Source: SAR86 cluster bacterium
Lineage (GTDB): Bacteria > Pseudomonadota > Gammaproteobacteria > Magnimaribacterales > Magnimaribacteraceae
Direction: 5' to 3'
Assembly: GCA_022447065.1 (NCBI GenBank)
Contig: JAKUUM010000003.1
Coordinates: 50,994-114,993 of the forward strand
Length of the DNA: 64,000 nucleotides
In this document: positions 20,726 through 29,843 of the stretch, one piece after another
Numbering within the stretch: the first letter of the stretch is position 1
Layout: every line of letters starts with the position of its first letter
Notes under the pieces: generated by a model
What the model was told of the DNA's origin: nothing
Databases searched by the model: none
The model's input: the letters and a program-made list of their open reading frames with translations, nothing else
Made by a program: the position numbers and the translations under genes

Positions 20726-21442
20726 TTAACTGCTGTTTAATGAAAGATATTCTCTTATTTTTAAAGTTTTATTTCCTAAATGGTAGTCTATAGCCTGTCT
20801 CATAATTTGCTTGGATGCTAAAAGAGTATCCGAACTGGAAAAATTTCCTCTAGCTAAATTTAAGATATCTCTTCCACTAAAGTTATTTTTATTATGTTCC
20901 GAACTATTTTCAGGTAAAAAACCAAGTAAAGGATCAAATTTATAATTAGTATCTTCTTTTATTTCTATATCAGAATTGCCTTCAAATTTTAGATTTAAGC
21001 CATAACCAATTTCCTTCAACAAAGTAAGTTCGAAAGACCTTAAATTCTTCTCCAAATTTTCTTTATTCTTATTATTTAAACTGCCACAAACTATTAAATA
21101 GTGGTCAAATATTTCAGGATGGGCATCTTCTTTTTCAAGAAGTTTTATCAATAGTTCATTTAAATAGATAACCGAGTTAAAAGCTTTAGCAATAGGAGAA
21201 AAATACTCCTCAATCTCACAATAAGTAAGATTCTTAAGTTCACTTTTACCACTGCAAGAGACAGAAAATAAACATGAAGGAGTTTTGATGACGCCTATCT
21301 TGCTCTTAGGTCTTTGAGCTCCTTTTGCAATAACCGAGACCCTTCCATGATTTCGAGTAAATAGATCAACAATCAGGCTGGTTTCTTTGTAAGGTCTAGT
21401 GTGTAACACAACCGATGGCTCGAGCGTTAATTTCTTATACAA
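20726..21442 (-). CDS. recO: DNA repair protein RecO
   Basis: 238 residues. OB-fold N-terminus with VVLHTRPYKETSLIVDLFTRNHGRVSVIAKGAQ split over two strands, then a helical domain; no zinc-finger cysteines, as in many gammaproteobacteria. Loads RecA on SSB-coated DNA with RecR. Overlaps the era stop by 8 bases in the lepB-rnc-era-recO block. Confidence 0.93.
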   Translation of the reverse strand: MYKKLTLEPSVVLHTRPYKETSLIVDLFTRNHGRVSVIAKGAQRPKSKIGVIKTPSCLFSVSCSGKSELKNLTYCEIEEYFSPIAKAFNSVIYLNELLIKLLEKEDAHPEIFDHYLIVCGSLNNKNKENLEKNLRSFELTLLKEIGYGLNLKFEGNSDIEIKEDTNYKFDPLLGFLPENSSEHNKNNFSGRDILNLARGNFSSSDTLLASKQIMRQAIDYHLGNKTLKIREYLSLNSS

Positions 21443-22340
21443 CTTTGTACCCCATTAAATTCAAAGCATGGTTGTCATTTGTCCAATCTTTTTTCACCTT
21501 AACCCATAATCTAAGCATTACTTTTATATCTAACATCTTTTCAAGTTCTTTTCTTGCAGTAGTTCCTATAGCTTTAAGTTTTTTACCTTGCGCGCCAATA
21601 ACAATTCCTTTCTGACTATTCTTTTCAACATAAATAGTTGCATCAATATTCAATAGCCCTCTTTCTTCTTTAAAGTTTTCAATAATCACTGTCAGTCGAT
21701 AAGGAATTTCATCACCAACCCTAGTAATACACTTCTCCCTAATGATCTCGCTTGCTAAGAACCTTTCTGAGCAGTCTGCAATCTGATCTTCCGGATATAA
21801 ATGATCTGCTAAGGGTAGTCTAGAATTAATTTCTTCTTCTAGGTCCTTAACATTCTCACCCTTCAAAGCCGAAATAGGAATTATTGCATCAAAATCATAA
21901 CTCTCTGCGATATCTCTGATGAAGGGAAGTAGGCTTTCTTTTTTTGATAATTTATCTATTTTATTAATAACTAATATTAAATTCTCAGTGTTCTTAGGGA
22001 TTTGGTCTAATAGATATTGATCTACTTCTGAAAAATTTAAAGAATCCACAACAAAAAGAACTATATCGACCCCCTCTATCGCAGCTAGAGCTACTTTATT
22101 CATGAACCTATTTAATGCCCTCTTGTGACCTCGGTGAAACCCTGGAGTATCTACATAAATTATTTGATTTTGCCCAGTGGTTCTTATACCTAAAAGTCTT
22201 TGTCTGGTTGTCTGAGGTTTTCTTGAAGTTATAGAAACTTTTTGTTTAATTAAATTATTTAACAAAGTTGATTTACCAACGTTGGTTTTTCCTACCAAGG
22301 AAACCATGCCTGTTTTCTCTTCCGGGTTATTCATTTTCAA
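21435..22340 (-). CDS. era: GTPase Era
   Basis: 301 residues. G1 VGKTNVGKST, switch region SRKPQTTRQRLLGI, G3 DTPGFHRG, G4 VINKIDKL, then a C-terminal KH domain (IVIGAQGKKLKAIGTTAR). Needed for 30S ribosome maturation. It overlaps the rnc stop by 14 bases, and alternative ATGs within the first three codons exist. Confidence 0.97.
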   Translation of the reverse strand: MKMNNPEEKTGMVSLVGKTNVGKSTLLNNLIKQKVSITSRKPQTTRQRLLGIRTTGQNQIIYVDTPGFHRGHKRALNRFMNKVALAAIEGVDIVLFVVDSLNFSEVDQYLLDQIPKNTENLILVINKIDKLSKKESLLPFIRDIAESYDFDAIIPISALKGENVKDLEEEINSRLPLADHLYPEDQIADCSERFLASEIIREKCITRVGDEIPYRLTVIIENFKEERGLLNIDATIYVEKNSQKGIVIGAQGKKLKAIGTTARKELEKMLDIKVMLRLWVKVKKDWTNDNHALNLMGYKVV

Positions 22341-22983
22341 AATGTAAGTTAAGCACTAGTTTAGCCGCTTCTTGTTCAGCTATTTTCCTGCTTTTTCCTA
22401 TTCCAATGACAGAAATATCTAAATCTTCTGATTTACAAGTAACTTTAAACCTGTCATCTCTCCTAGAAGGTCCTCGGTCAACTACTAGATAGATTGGTAA
22501 ATTACATCCTTTTTTTTGCAACAACTCCTGAAGATGGGATTTAGGATCTCTGGATTCTTGAGAGGGTTCAAGATTTAGAATCTCTTTAAGATAGTAATTA
22601 TCAAGGAATCTCTTGGCTGAATCTAATCCTGAGTCAAGGAAAATTGCTCCTACAATTGCCTCTACCACATTACCAATTATTGAATTATTTAAGGTAGATT
22701 CACCTTTCCCTAATATAATTTTTTTAGATAAACCCATTTCTTCTCCCAAAGTATTTAAAAAACTCCTGCTTACAAGAGAAGCTCTGAATTGGGTTAACTT
22801 TCCTTCTTGTAGATCTTCAAATTCTTCAAAAAGCCTTTCTGTTATGTAGAAATTGATAACGGCATCACCAAGAAACTCAAGCCTTTCATTATTGTTCTTC
22901 GAAGCACTTTTGTGAGTTAGAGCTAAATCTAAGAGGTCTTTGTTCTTAAATTTGTATTTAAGTTTGACTGATTTTGAAACCAC
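22327..22983 (-). CDS. rnc: Ribonuclease III
   Basis: 218 residues. Nuclease motif NNERLEFLGDAVINFYITE with the acidic catalytic residues, second acidic site VVEAIVGAIFLDSG, and a C-terminal double-stranded RNA-binding domain (about residues 148-218, KSHLQELLQKKG to AEQEAAKLVL). Processes rRNA and structured mRNAs. Between lepB and era as usual. Confidence 0.97.
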   Translation of the reverse strand: MVSKSVKLKYKFKNKDLLDLALTHKSASKNNNERLEFLGDAVINFYITERLFEEFEDLQEGKLTQFRASLVSRSFLNTLGEEMGLSKKIILGKGESTLNNSIIGNVVEAIVGAIFLDSGLDSAKRFLDNYYLKEILNLEPSQESRDPKSHLQELLQKKGCNLPIYLVVDRGPSRRDDRFKVTCKSEDLDISVIGIGKSRKIAEQEAAKLVLNLHFENE

Positions 22984-22994
22984 TAATAAATAAG

Positions 22995-24008
22995 CTATTT
23001 AATACGTTTGTTTCTCTTAAAGTTCGGCATTTTAGAAAAATACTCCCAATGAAGCCAGATGTACTCCCCTCTTCCAATAAGATGTTCTTTAGAAAAATAA
23101 CCCCAAGCTCTACTGTCTAAACTGTTATCCCTATTATCTCCAAAAGCTAAGTATTTATCAGTTGGCACTTCCCAGACAAAATTTTCGTACTCAGATATTC
23201 CTAAAGTCCTTATCATATGATCTACATCGCCTATCGTCTCTAAATATAAGTTCTCATCTCCTTTCCTTTCGGAAAGCACTTGTTTAAGTTTAATTTCATT
23301 TACATAGATCTCATATCCTTTGATTTCTATTCTATCCCCAGGAACTCCAATTACCCTTTTAATGTATTTCTTGCCTAACCTTGTACATCTAGATTTCTGT
23401 AGTGGCAAGAACCTGCTTAAAAAGATTTGGCTTTCTCGAGCTGACAAAGAAGATAATTCTGGCCTAGCATCTTCAGGAGTGGCTTCACACAGGGTGTGAG
23501 GAGGCAAAAAAACTGCTACATCCCCTCTTTGAGGGTCTTTGCCTCTTGTAATTAGTTTGTTTACAGCAGGAAGTTTTAATCCATAAGCAAATTTGTTTAC
23601 CAAAACAAAATCTCCAACTTGTAAACCAGGTTCCATAGAACTTGATGGAATCTGATAGGGTTCATAAGCAAAAGACCTTATGGATAGAATTAAAAGTATT
23701 ATCCAAAAATATGATCTACTTTCACTAATTAAATTTTCTGATTTAAGAAATAATCCTAATAACCATGCTAACCCTGCAAATACGGTAGCAACTGTTAAAA
23801 CCAAACCAAAATCAAGATTTAATTGGAAAACTCTCCAAAGTATTACGAGTACTACTATAAACATAGCTCCACTGGATAACTGAGTCCCAAGCTTGTTTGA
23901 ATTTTTGTTAAAGAAAGTCCATGCAAAAAAACTGATAAGACCAGACACAACTGAAAGTGTTAGTACTTGGTCCATGCCTAGAATCAGGTTTGATACCATT
24001 TCAATCAT
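22995..24008 (-). CDS. lepB: Signal peptidase I
   Basis: 337 residues. Cleaves signal peptides at the periplasmic face. Catalytic Ser in [11 protein letters not shown] and the general-base Lys in [15 protein letters not shown]; the conserved box [15 protein letters not shown] is intact. The N-terminus carries about four hydrophobic segments (roughly residues 15-33, 45-60, 65-87, 100-112), more than the two of E. coli LepB. The ATG at 24008 overlaps the lepA stop; ATGs at codons 4 and 12 are alternatives. Confidence 0.95.
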   Translation of the reverse strand: MIEMVSNLILGMDQVLTLSVVSGLISFFAWTFFNKNSNKLGTQLSSGAMFIVVLVILWRVFQLNLDFGLVLTVATVFAGLAWLLGLFLKSENLISESRSYFWIILLILSIRSFAYEPYQIPSSSMEPGLQVGDFVLVNKFAYGLKLPAVNKLITRGKDPQRGDVAVFLPPHTLCEATPEDARPELSSLSARESQIFLSRFLPLQKSRCTRLGKKYIKRVIGVPGDRIEIKGYEIYVNEIKLKQVLSERKGDENLYLETIGDVDHMIRTLGISEYENFVWEVPTDKYLAFGDNRDNSLDSRAWGYFSKEHLIGRGEYIWLHWEYFSKMPNFKRNKRIK

Positions 24009-25785
24009 TAACCCTTAATACTGATAAAAAAGCTTCTTGAGGAACTTCAACTTTCCCAATCTTTTTCATTCTTTTTTTACCTACTTTCTGTTTATCAAGC
24101 AGTTTCATTTTCCTAGTAACATCTCCTCCATAAAGTTTAGCTGTTACGTTCTTCCTATAGGCTTTTATTGTCCTTCTAGCAATTATCTTTCCACCGATTG
24201 CAGCCTGAATAGCAACATCAAATTGCTGTCTAGGAATAACTTCCTTGAGAGACTCAATGAGTTGCCTAGCTTTAGATTGTGCGTTGGATCTGTGTACGAT
24301 AATAGCTAATGCATCTACTTTATCACCGTTCAAAAGAATATCTAATTTGATCACATCTCCTTTCTCATATCTGTTTAGAGAATAATCTAAAGAAGCATAA
24401 CCTTTGCTAACCGACTTAAGGCGATCAAAAAAGTCTATGACTATCTCACTTAAAGGAAGGTCGTAAATCAATTCAGCCTGATCGGCAACATAACGTAAAG
24501 AGCATTGACGACCCCTTCTGTGATTGCAAAGTGACATAACAGAACCTATATACTTACTAGGAACTAATATATTTGCTCTTGCTATAGGCTCATGTATCTC
24601 TTTTATCTTATTTGGTTCAGGTAAGGAACTCGGGCTCTCAATTCTGCTCACTTTACCCTCATTATCCAAGATTTTATAAGCCACTGTAGGTGCAGTAGCA
24701 ATTAGATCTATATCGTATTCTCTATTTAGTCTTTCAGTAATTATTTCCATATGTAAGGTGCCAAAAAACCCGCAACGAAATCCAGCTCCCAAGGCATCTG
24801 AATGCTCTGGCTCATAACGTAGAGAAGCATCGTTAAGACAAAGCTTCTCTAAGGCTTCCCTAAATGACTCAAAATCGTCTGCACTTTGAGGGAAAAGAGC
24901 TGCATAAACTTGAGGATTAACATCCTTAAAACCTGGTAGTTGCGGAGTATGTGAATTGTTTTTAATAATTGTATCTCCTACAGGAGCACCTCTTACTTCT
25001 TTTATAGAAGCACATACAAAGCCCACTTCTCCTGAACGCAATTCGTCCAACTCTTTCTTCTTAGGAGTAAAGACTCCGACTCTATCTACAGAATGTTTTT
25101 CTTTCTTGGAATGAACTTCAATTAAATCTCCTCTTTTAAGAGATCCATTTACTACCTTTACTAGAGATACTACTCCTAAGTAATTATCAAACCATGAGTC
25201 GATTATGGAAGCTTGTAACGGAGCTTCTATGTCCATTAAAGGCGGAGGAACTTCAAGGATAATTCTTTCTAAGACTTCCCTTATGCCTATTCCTTCTTTT
25301 GCACTTATACAAGGAGCATCAGATGCATCAATACCAATAATTTCTTCAATTTCGTTCTTCACCCTATCAGGATCTGCCTGATTTAGGTCTATCTTATTTA
25401 ACACAGGGATTATATTGAGACCTTCTTCAATTGCGTTATTACAGGTAGATAGAGTTTGAGCTTCTACACCTTGAGATGCATCTACTAAAAGAATGGCACC
25501 CTCACATGCGGAAAGAGACCTAGAAACTTCATAAGAGAAATCTACATGTCCAGGAGTATCAATCAAATTGAGTTGGTAATTATCACCACTATCTGCAAGG
25601 TAATTTAAATTAACGGTTTGGGCTTTGATTGTAATACCTCTTTCTTTTTCTAAATCAAGGGAATCCAAGACTTGATCCGTCATTTCACGATCACTTAATC
25701 CACCGCAAACTTCTATAATTCTATCTGCTAAAGTTGATTTGCCATGATCGATGTGAGCAATAATAGAAAAATTTCTTATATTCAT
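24001..25785 (-). CDS. lepA: Elongation factor 4 (LepA)
   Basis: 594 residues from the ATG at 25785, which matches the family start [17 protein letters not shown]; two upstream codons are open from a TTG. Translation GTPase with G1 [20 protein letters not shown] (G3) and NKIDL (G4), plus the LepA-specific C-terminal domain ([19 protein letters not shown]). Located between mucD and lepB. Confidence 0.97.
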   Translation of the reverse strand: MNIRNFSIIAHIDHGKSTLADRIIEVCGGLSDREMTDQVLDSLDLEKERGITIKAQTVNLNYLADSGDNYQLNLIDTPGHVDFSYEVSRSLSACEGAILLVDASQGVEAQTLSTCNNAIEEGLNIIPVLNKIDLNQADPDRVKNEIEEIIGIDASDAPCISAKEGIGIREVLERIILEVPPPLMDIEAPLQASIIDSWFDNYLGVVSLVKVVNGSLKRGDLIEVHSKKEKHSVDRVGVFTPKKKELDELRSGEVGFVCASIKEVRGAPVGDTIIKNNSHTPQLPGFKDVNPQVYAALFPQSADDFESFREALEKLCLNDASLRYEPEHSDALGAGFRCGFFGTLHMEIITERLNREYDIDLIATAPTVAYKILDNEGKVSRIESPSSLPEPNKIKEIHEPIARANILVPSKYIGSVMSLCNHRRGRQCSLRYVADQAELIYDLPLSEIVIDFFDRLKSVSKGYASLDYSLNRYEKGDVIKLDILLNGDKVDALAIIVHRSNAQSKARQLIESLKEVIPRQQFDVAIQAAIGGKIIARRTIKAYRKNVTAKLYGGDVTRKMKLLDKQKVGKKRMKKIGKVEVPQEAFLSVLRVND

Positions 25786-25829
25786 AACCAACAGGCTCTC
25801 TTATGAGCTTAAATATGGGTAAAGATTAA

Positions 25830-27236
25830 CTATTTTGTAAGTTTTAAGCTACGAAATGTTTGAACACCATTACGTACTATACCAACCATCACAGCATCAG
25901 AACTTTCTTTAGCTTTTTCTAACGCACTAGAAAGATCTCTGTTATTTCTAATTTTGTTATTGCCTAAATAGGTAATTATGTCTCCCTTCTGAATGCCCAG
26001 TTGTGCTGCTAACCCCTCAGGATTTACAACCGTTACTAGCAAGCCGTGAGTGAGTTTCTTTTCGTTTTTTTCTTCGAATGTCAGTTCTCGAGCAACAATC
26101 CCTAAATCGCTTGATTTATTTTCAGAAGGAGAACTCGCCAAGCTTAAATTTTCTGGCAACTCCCCTACTTCAACCTTTATCTTTCTTGACTTTCCATCTC
26201 TTATTATCAGAGCATTTACACTCGATCCTGGCTTTATACTTCCTACAGTTTGGGGGAGATCGCCGGAATAAATTATTTTGACTCCATCAAATTCAATTAT
26301 TACATCTCTTACCTGAAGACCAGCTTTCTCAGCTGGACTGTCTGGAATTACTTGACTTACAAGTGCTCCCTTAGGAACAGATAATCCCAAACTCTTAGCA
26401 AAATCGCTTGTTACTTCTTGTATGCTAACGCCTAACCAACCTCTAGATACAGAGCCTCCTTCTTTTAGTTGGTTAACTATATCCATTGCATAATCTATGG
26501 GGATAGCGAATGAAACGCCCATGTATCCACCTGATCTGGTGTATATCTGTGAATTTATACCAACTACCTTACCGTCCAAATTAAATAAAGGGCCACCAGA
26601 ATTTCCTGGATTAATTGCAACATCGGTTTGTATGAAGGGAACATAGGAAGAGTCAGAGCCATTTGGAATGCTCCTACCTTTGGCACTAACTATTCCTGCA
26701 GTAACAGAGAAATTAAGCTGAAAAGGCGAGCCGATTGCAACAACCCATTCTCCCACCTTTAAATCTTTTGATTTCCCGATTTTTACTACTGGTAAGTTTT
26801 TTGCATCTATCTTTAATAATGCCAAATCCGACCTTACATCAGAACCGATCAATTCTGCTTTAAATTCTCTTCTGTCACTCAAACTAACTAATATTTCATC
26901 AGCATCGGCAACAACATGGTTATTGGTAAGCAAATAACCATCTTTAGAAATAATAAACCCCGATCCACCAGACCTTACCTGCCTTTCTTTCCGGCCTGAG
27001 TTTGGTCTTTCTCCAAAAAATCTTTTAAAAAAATCATCGTCAAAAGGGTCATTAAATCCCCTGGGACTAAATCCCCTACTAGAATAAGAAACAGTTTTGC
27101 TACTACTTATATTTACTACGGCAGGAGATGAAGCTTCAGCTAACTCCGAGAAATTCGGTAATAGTTCGTTCGCACATTCAATATTTGAAGATAGTAAAAG
27201 AAAAAAAAGAGGAAAGGCAGCAAGATATTTACTCAT
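25830..27236 (-). CDS. mucD: Periplasmic serine protease/chaperone, DegP/MucD family
   Basis: 468 residues. Signal peptide (about 1-21), trypsin-like domain with triad H107 (NNHVV), D137 (SDLALLKI) and S213 (NPGNSGGPL), then two PDZ domains (about 255-350 and 365-468). A flexible Arg/Phe/Asp-rich linker at residues 50-90 corresponds to the LA loop region. It lies 17 bases after rseA, the place of mucD in the Pseudomonas algU-mucABCD operon, but mucB and mucC are absent. Probably sigma-E controlled. Confidence 0.94.
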   Translation of the reverse strand: MSKYLAAFPLFFLLLSSNIECANELLPNFSELAEASSPAVVNISSSKTVSYSSRGFSPRGFNDPFDDDFFKRFFGERPNSGRKERQVRSGGSGFIISKDGYLLTNNHVVADADEILVSLSDRREFKAELIGSDVRSDLALLKIDAKNLPVVKIGKSKDLKVGEWVVAIGSPFQLNFSVTAGIVSAKGRSIPNGSDSSYVPFIQTDVAINPGNSGGPLFNLDGKVVGINSQIYTRSGGYMGVSFAIPIDYAMDIVNQLKEGGSVSRGWLGVSIQEVTSDFAKSLGLSVPKGALVSQVIPDSPAEKAGLQVRDVIIEFDGVKIIYSGDLPQTVGSIKPGSSVNALIIRDGKSRKIKVEVGELPENLSLASSPSENKSSDLGIVARELTFEEKNEKKLTHGLLVTVVNPEGLAAQLGIQKGDIITYLGNNKIRNNRDLSSALEKAKESSDAVMVGIVRNGVQTFRSLKLTK

Positions 27237-27253
27237 GATATTAGAGAATTAAG

Positions 27254-27958
27254 TTATTTTAAATTATTCAAAGAGAAATTGGCATTCCTGAGTATCTGAG
27301 ATTTCTGTTCTGAAGAAATATTTCCACTTACAGAAATAATGTATACCCCATTTTTTGTTTCTAGATAAGCTAATTTAGGAGCTCTTCCTTCCCCAAAGTC
27401 ACTAAAAGCATAAGAAGCTGGAGACAAGCTAACCCTGAAAGTTTTTCCATTCGAGGGAAGTCTGTAATTTGCGTAAATCTGTCCTTTGCTACCTGAATTT
27501 AGTTCCTGTAGGGTAGCATCCATTCCCGTTAAAGCTTTATCTAAAACTTGCATGGCTTGTGGGCTAGTTGCTGCTGCCGCTATTTGTTGAGATGTCTCAG
27601 AGGCGAATAATTCTTCTGGAGATAAATTTTCTTCTGAAAAGTTAAACACTCCGGAAACAACTAACACTAATCCAGCTGTTACTGCTGAAGCTAAATACAG
27701 CTGTGTTTTACTTATAGGATAAGATTTTTCTGTTTCACCAGTATTTTCACCTAGTTCCACTGCTACTCTTTTAGAAATATCCATATCTAAAAAGCCTAAA
27801 GACTGATCTTTAAGTCCAGATTTTGTTATCTGTAGCCTCATCCAATAATTTCTTAATTCTGGATTAGCTTCTATTTCTTCTAACACTCTCCTTAATTCAA
27901 ACTCTGAAAGTTCTCCATCAACTAAAGCTGAAATTCTCTCTTTTATTGCTTCATTCAT
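27254..27958 (-). CDS. rseA: Anti-sigma-E factor, RseA/MucA family
   Basis: 234 residues. The cytoplasmic N-terminal sigma-binding domain (ISALVDGELSEFELRRVLEE, NPELRNYWMRLQI) is followed by one membrane helix (about residues 87-105) and a periplasmic part of about 130 residues. It overlaps rpoE by 4 bases, fixing its identity. The C-terminus (NGVYIISVSGNISSEQKSQIL) faintly recalls the end of RseB/MucB, which is otherwise missing; that resemblance is weak. Confidence 0.88.
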   Translation of the reverse strand: MNEAIKERISALVDGELSEFELRRVLEEIEANPELRNYWMRLQITKSGLKDQSLGFLDMDISKRVAVELGENTGETEKSYPISKTQLYLASAVTAGLVLVVSGVFNFSEENLSPEELFASETSQQIAAAATSPQAMQVLDKALTGMDATLQELNSGSKGQIYANYRLPSNGKTFRVSLSPASYAFSDFGEGRAPKLAYLETKNGVYIISVSGNISSEQKSQILRNANFSLNNLK

Positions 27959-28581
27959 ATTCTTTTCGATTGTCTAATTAACATTACATTATTATCCAAA
28001 AGAGGTGAAATTTTCTCTTGGATGATCTCTCGACCTCTGAATATTCTAGATCTAACTGTCCCTATAGGACAGTCTAATACTTCTGAAATTTCTTCATAAC
28101 TCAGTCCCTCAAATTCCCTCAGAGATATGGCAGTTCTAATATCCTCTGGAAGATTGCTTAGGGATTCAAATATCATTTCTCTTAAATTATTAGCGGCTAA
28201 TATCTCCTCCGGAGAATCGCCTCCTGGAATATCAAAAATATCCACACTCGCCTCTTCCGAAGATAAAATCTCAGATTCTGAATATTCTTTTTTTCTTTTC
28301 TTTGAAGTTAGATAATTCTTGGAAGTATTAGCGGCTATCCTATAAAGCCAAGTATAAAAAGCACTTTCTTCTCGAAAGGACTCTAACGATTTAAAGGCTT
28401 TTATAAACGACTCTTGAGCTATGTCTTCTGCAAGGTGTCTGTCTTTAACAAATGTCAGTGCTAAGCCCGCTATTCTAGACTGGTATTTAAGCACTAAGAG
28501 GTCAAAGGCCTTGTAATCGCCTCTTTTAGCCCTCCTAACAAGGACTAAATCTTTATCTTTGTTACTCTTTTTTAGATCCAT
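27955..28581 (-). CDS. rpoE: RNA polymerase sigma-E factor (RpoE/AlgU)
   Basis: 208 residues from the ATG at 28581; a GTG two codons upstream (28587) is also possible. ECF sigma factor: region 2 contains AEDIAQESFIKAFKSLESF and YTWLYRIAANTSKNYL; region 4 contains LREFEGLSYEEISEVLDCP and IGTVRSRIFRGRE. Controls envelope stress genes with RseA. A sigma-E type promoter lies just upstream, implying autoregulation with a very short leader. Confidence 0.96.
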   Translation of the reverse strand: MDLKKSNKDKDLVLVRRAKRGDYKAFDLLVLKYQSRIAGLALTFVKDRHLAEDIAQESFIKAFKSLESFREESAFYTWLYRIAANTSKNYLTSKKRKKEYSESEILSSEEASVDIFDIPGGDSPEEILAANNLREMIFESLSNLPEDIRTAISLREFEGLSYEEISEVLDCPIGTVRSRIFRGREIIQEKISPLLDNNVMLIRQSKRI

Positions 28582-28600
28582 ATTCACAGATATCTTTCTC

Positions 28601-28627
28601 GTAGACTAGAAAGTAGTTAAAAAGTTC
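28601..28627 (-). promoter_or_regulatory. Sigma-E promoter of rpoE
   Basis: On the minus strand GAACTT (28627-28622), 16-base spacer, TCTAC (28605-28601). This closely fits the sigma-E consensus (GGAACTT, N16, TCNAA/TCTGA). The predicted start near 28595 leaves a leader of only about 8-14 bases before rpoE. Confidence 0.65.
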
Positions 28628-28644
28628 TAGAATTTTATAATTTT

Positions 28645-29571
28645 TTAACCCTTAGTGGCTAATTGTAAACCTCCTCTTAATCCAAGATCTAGTTCTTTTA
28701 TTAAATAAATAGGTATTTTTAGAAGTAGCTCTTTCATGGTGGGACTGTTTTCAAATTCAGTTCTAAAAGTTGTATGATTTATCGATTCTAACAAGGTATT
28801 AGCCATTGAACCTGAGATATAAACGCCGGAAGTAGCACCCCATATTAAAGCTACATATCTTAAATAAACAGCTAGTAAATAAACGATTAAATCTTTGGTT
28901 TTTAGACAATTTTGGTCTTGGGTATTGGCCAATATCTCCTCATTACTAAAATTACTGACCTCTGAAGCATTAAGATAACAAAAAATGTAATTTATCCCTT
29001 TTCCTGACAAAAAATCTTCAAAAGTAGGCATTCTCGATTTTTCCTTTTCAAATTTTTTAATTATTGATTTAAATTCTTTGAGACCTGAAGGAATATTTAG
29101 ATGTCCAGCTTCAGTGAAAATAACCACTCCTTCCACAATGCCAGCCAAGCCAAGACCTGTTCCAGGCGATACTAAGATCTTAGATCCTTTTTTGGATTCG
29201 GTAACATTTCCTATTCTTCTAATTTCTTTTTGTTCCAAAGCTTCTATTGCATGGGCTTGAAGCTCAAGATCATTCAAAATCAATAATTGTTTTGAAAACA
29301 ATGTCTCTAATTTTTTTTTATTAAATTCTAAATTAGAATTGGTTAACTTAACCTCTTCTCCTAGCATAGGTGCGGCTACTCCAATGATTGCTCTCCTAAT
29401 AGGTATGCCTACAATTTGAGAGCAATAACCTCTAAATAATTGTTCCGCAGACTTGCTATCCTCTAACTTTGTTTCATATCTGTTTTTTAAGCTCTTGCCA
29501 TCTTCAGTAATAGCCAATCTAGCATTTGTTCCACCTAGTTCAGCTATTAAAATTGTTTTATTTTGATTCAT
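28645..29571 (-). CDS. glk: Glucokinase
   Basis: 308 residues, Glk family. ATP site IAELGGTNARLAI, sugar-binding ILNDLELQAHAI, VSPGTGLGLAGI and AGHLNIPS, and GATSGVYISGSM near the C-terminus. Phosphorylates glucose in the cytoplasm. It overlaps the sdhE stop by 14 bases and is followed by the rpoE promoter region. No other glycolytic genes are nearby. Confidence 0.88.
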   Translation of the reverse strand: MNQNKTILIAELGGTNARLAITEDGKSLKNRYETKLEDSKSAEQLFRGYCSQIVGIPIRRAIIGVAAPMLGEEVKLTNSNLEFNKKKLETLFSKQLLILNDLELQAHAIEALEQKEIRRIGNVTESKKGSKILVSPGTGLGLAGIVEGVVIFTEAGHLNIPSGLKEFKSIIKKFEKEKSRMPTFEDFLSGKGINYIFCYLNASEVSNFSNEEILANTQDQNCLKTKDLIVYLLAVYLRYVALIWGATSGVYISGSMANTLLESINHTTFRTEFENSPTMKELLLKIPIYLIKELDLGLRGGLQLATKG

Positions 29572-29815
29572 TTGTAATAATTTTTTTTATAACCAAATTT
29601 ACTATTCTAGAAAGTTTTTTAGGTGGAACAACCTTTTCTAATAACCAGTCCAAAAGCATTACATCGTCTTCATTTAATAGCGTTAAATAGGATAATTTCA
29701 TTTTATGATCTAAATCTACAAAATTGTTTTGTACAAAGGGTAATAAAATTAAATCCAACTCTTGAAGCCCCCTTCTAGACTGGAAATAGGCTTTTTTCTG
29801 TAAATAGGAATCCAT
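29558..29815 (-). CDS. sdhE: FAD assembly factor SdhE
   Basis: 85 residues from the ATG at 29815, chosen because SRRGLQELDLILLPF then sits at the usual distance from the start (RGxxELD is the family signature). In-frame ATGs at 29845 and 29842 would overlap the divergent ygfZ start. Needed for covalent flavinylation of succinate dehydrogenase. Paired with ygfZ as in other gammaproteobacteria; overlaps glk downstream. Confidence 0.88.
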   Translation of the reverse strand: MDSYLQKKAYFQSRRGLQELDLILLPFVQNNFVDLDHKMKLSYLTLLNEDDVMLLDWLLEKVVPPKKLSRIVNLVIKKIITNESK

Positions 29816-29823
29816 GGTAGGTT

Positions 29824-29829
29824 TATAAT
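29824..29829 (+). promoter_or_regulatory. TATAAT box between sdhE and ygfZ
   Basis: A perfect -10 hexamer ends 14 bases before the ygfZ ATG, giving an inferred leader under 10 bases. The same bases read on the minus strand (TATTAT/TATAAA) could serve sdhE. No good -35 box is seen, so this is tentative. Confidence 0.4.
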
Positions 29830-29843
29830 AGTTCACTACCATC

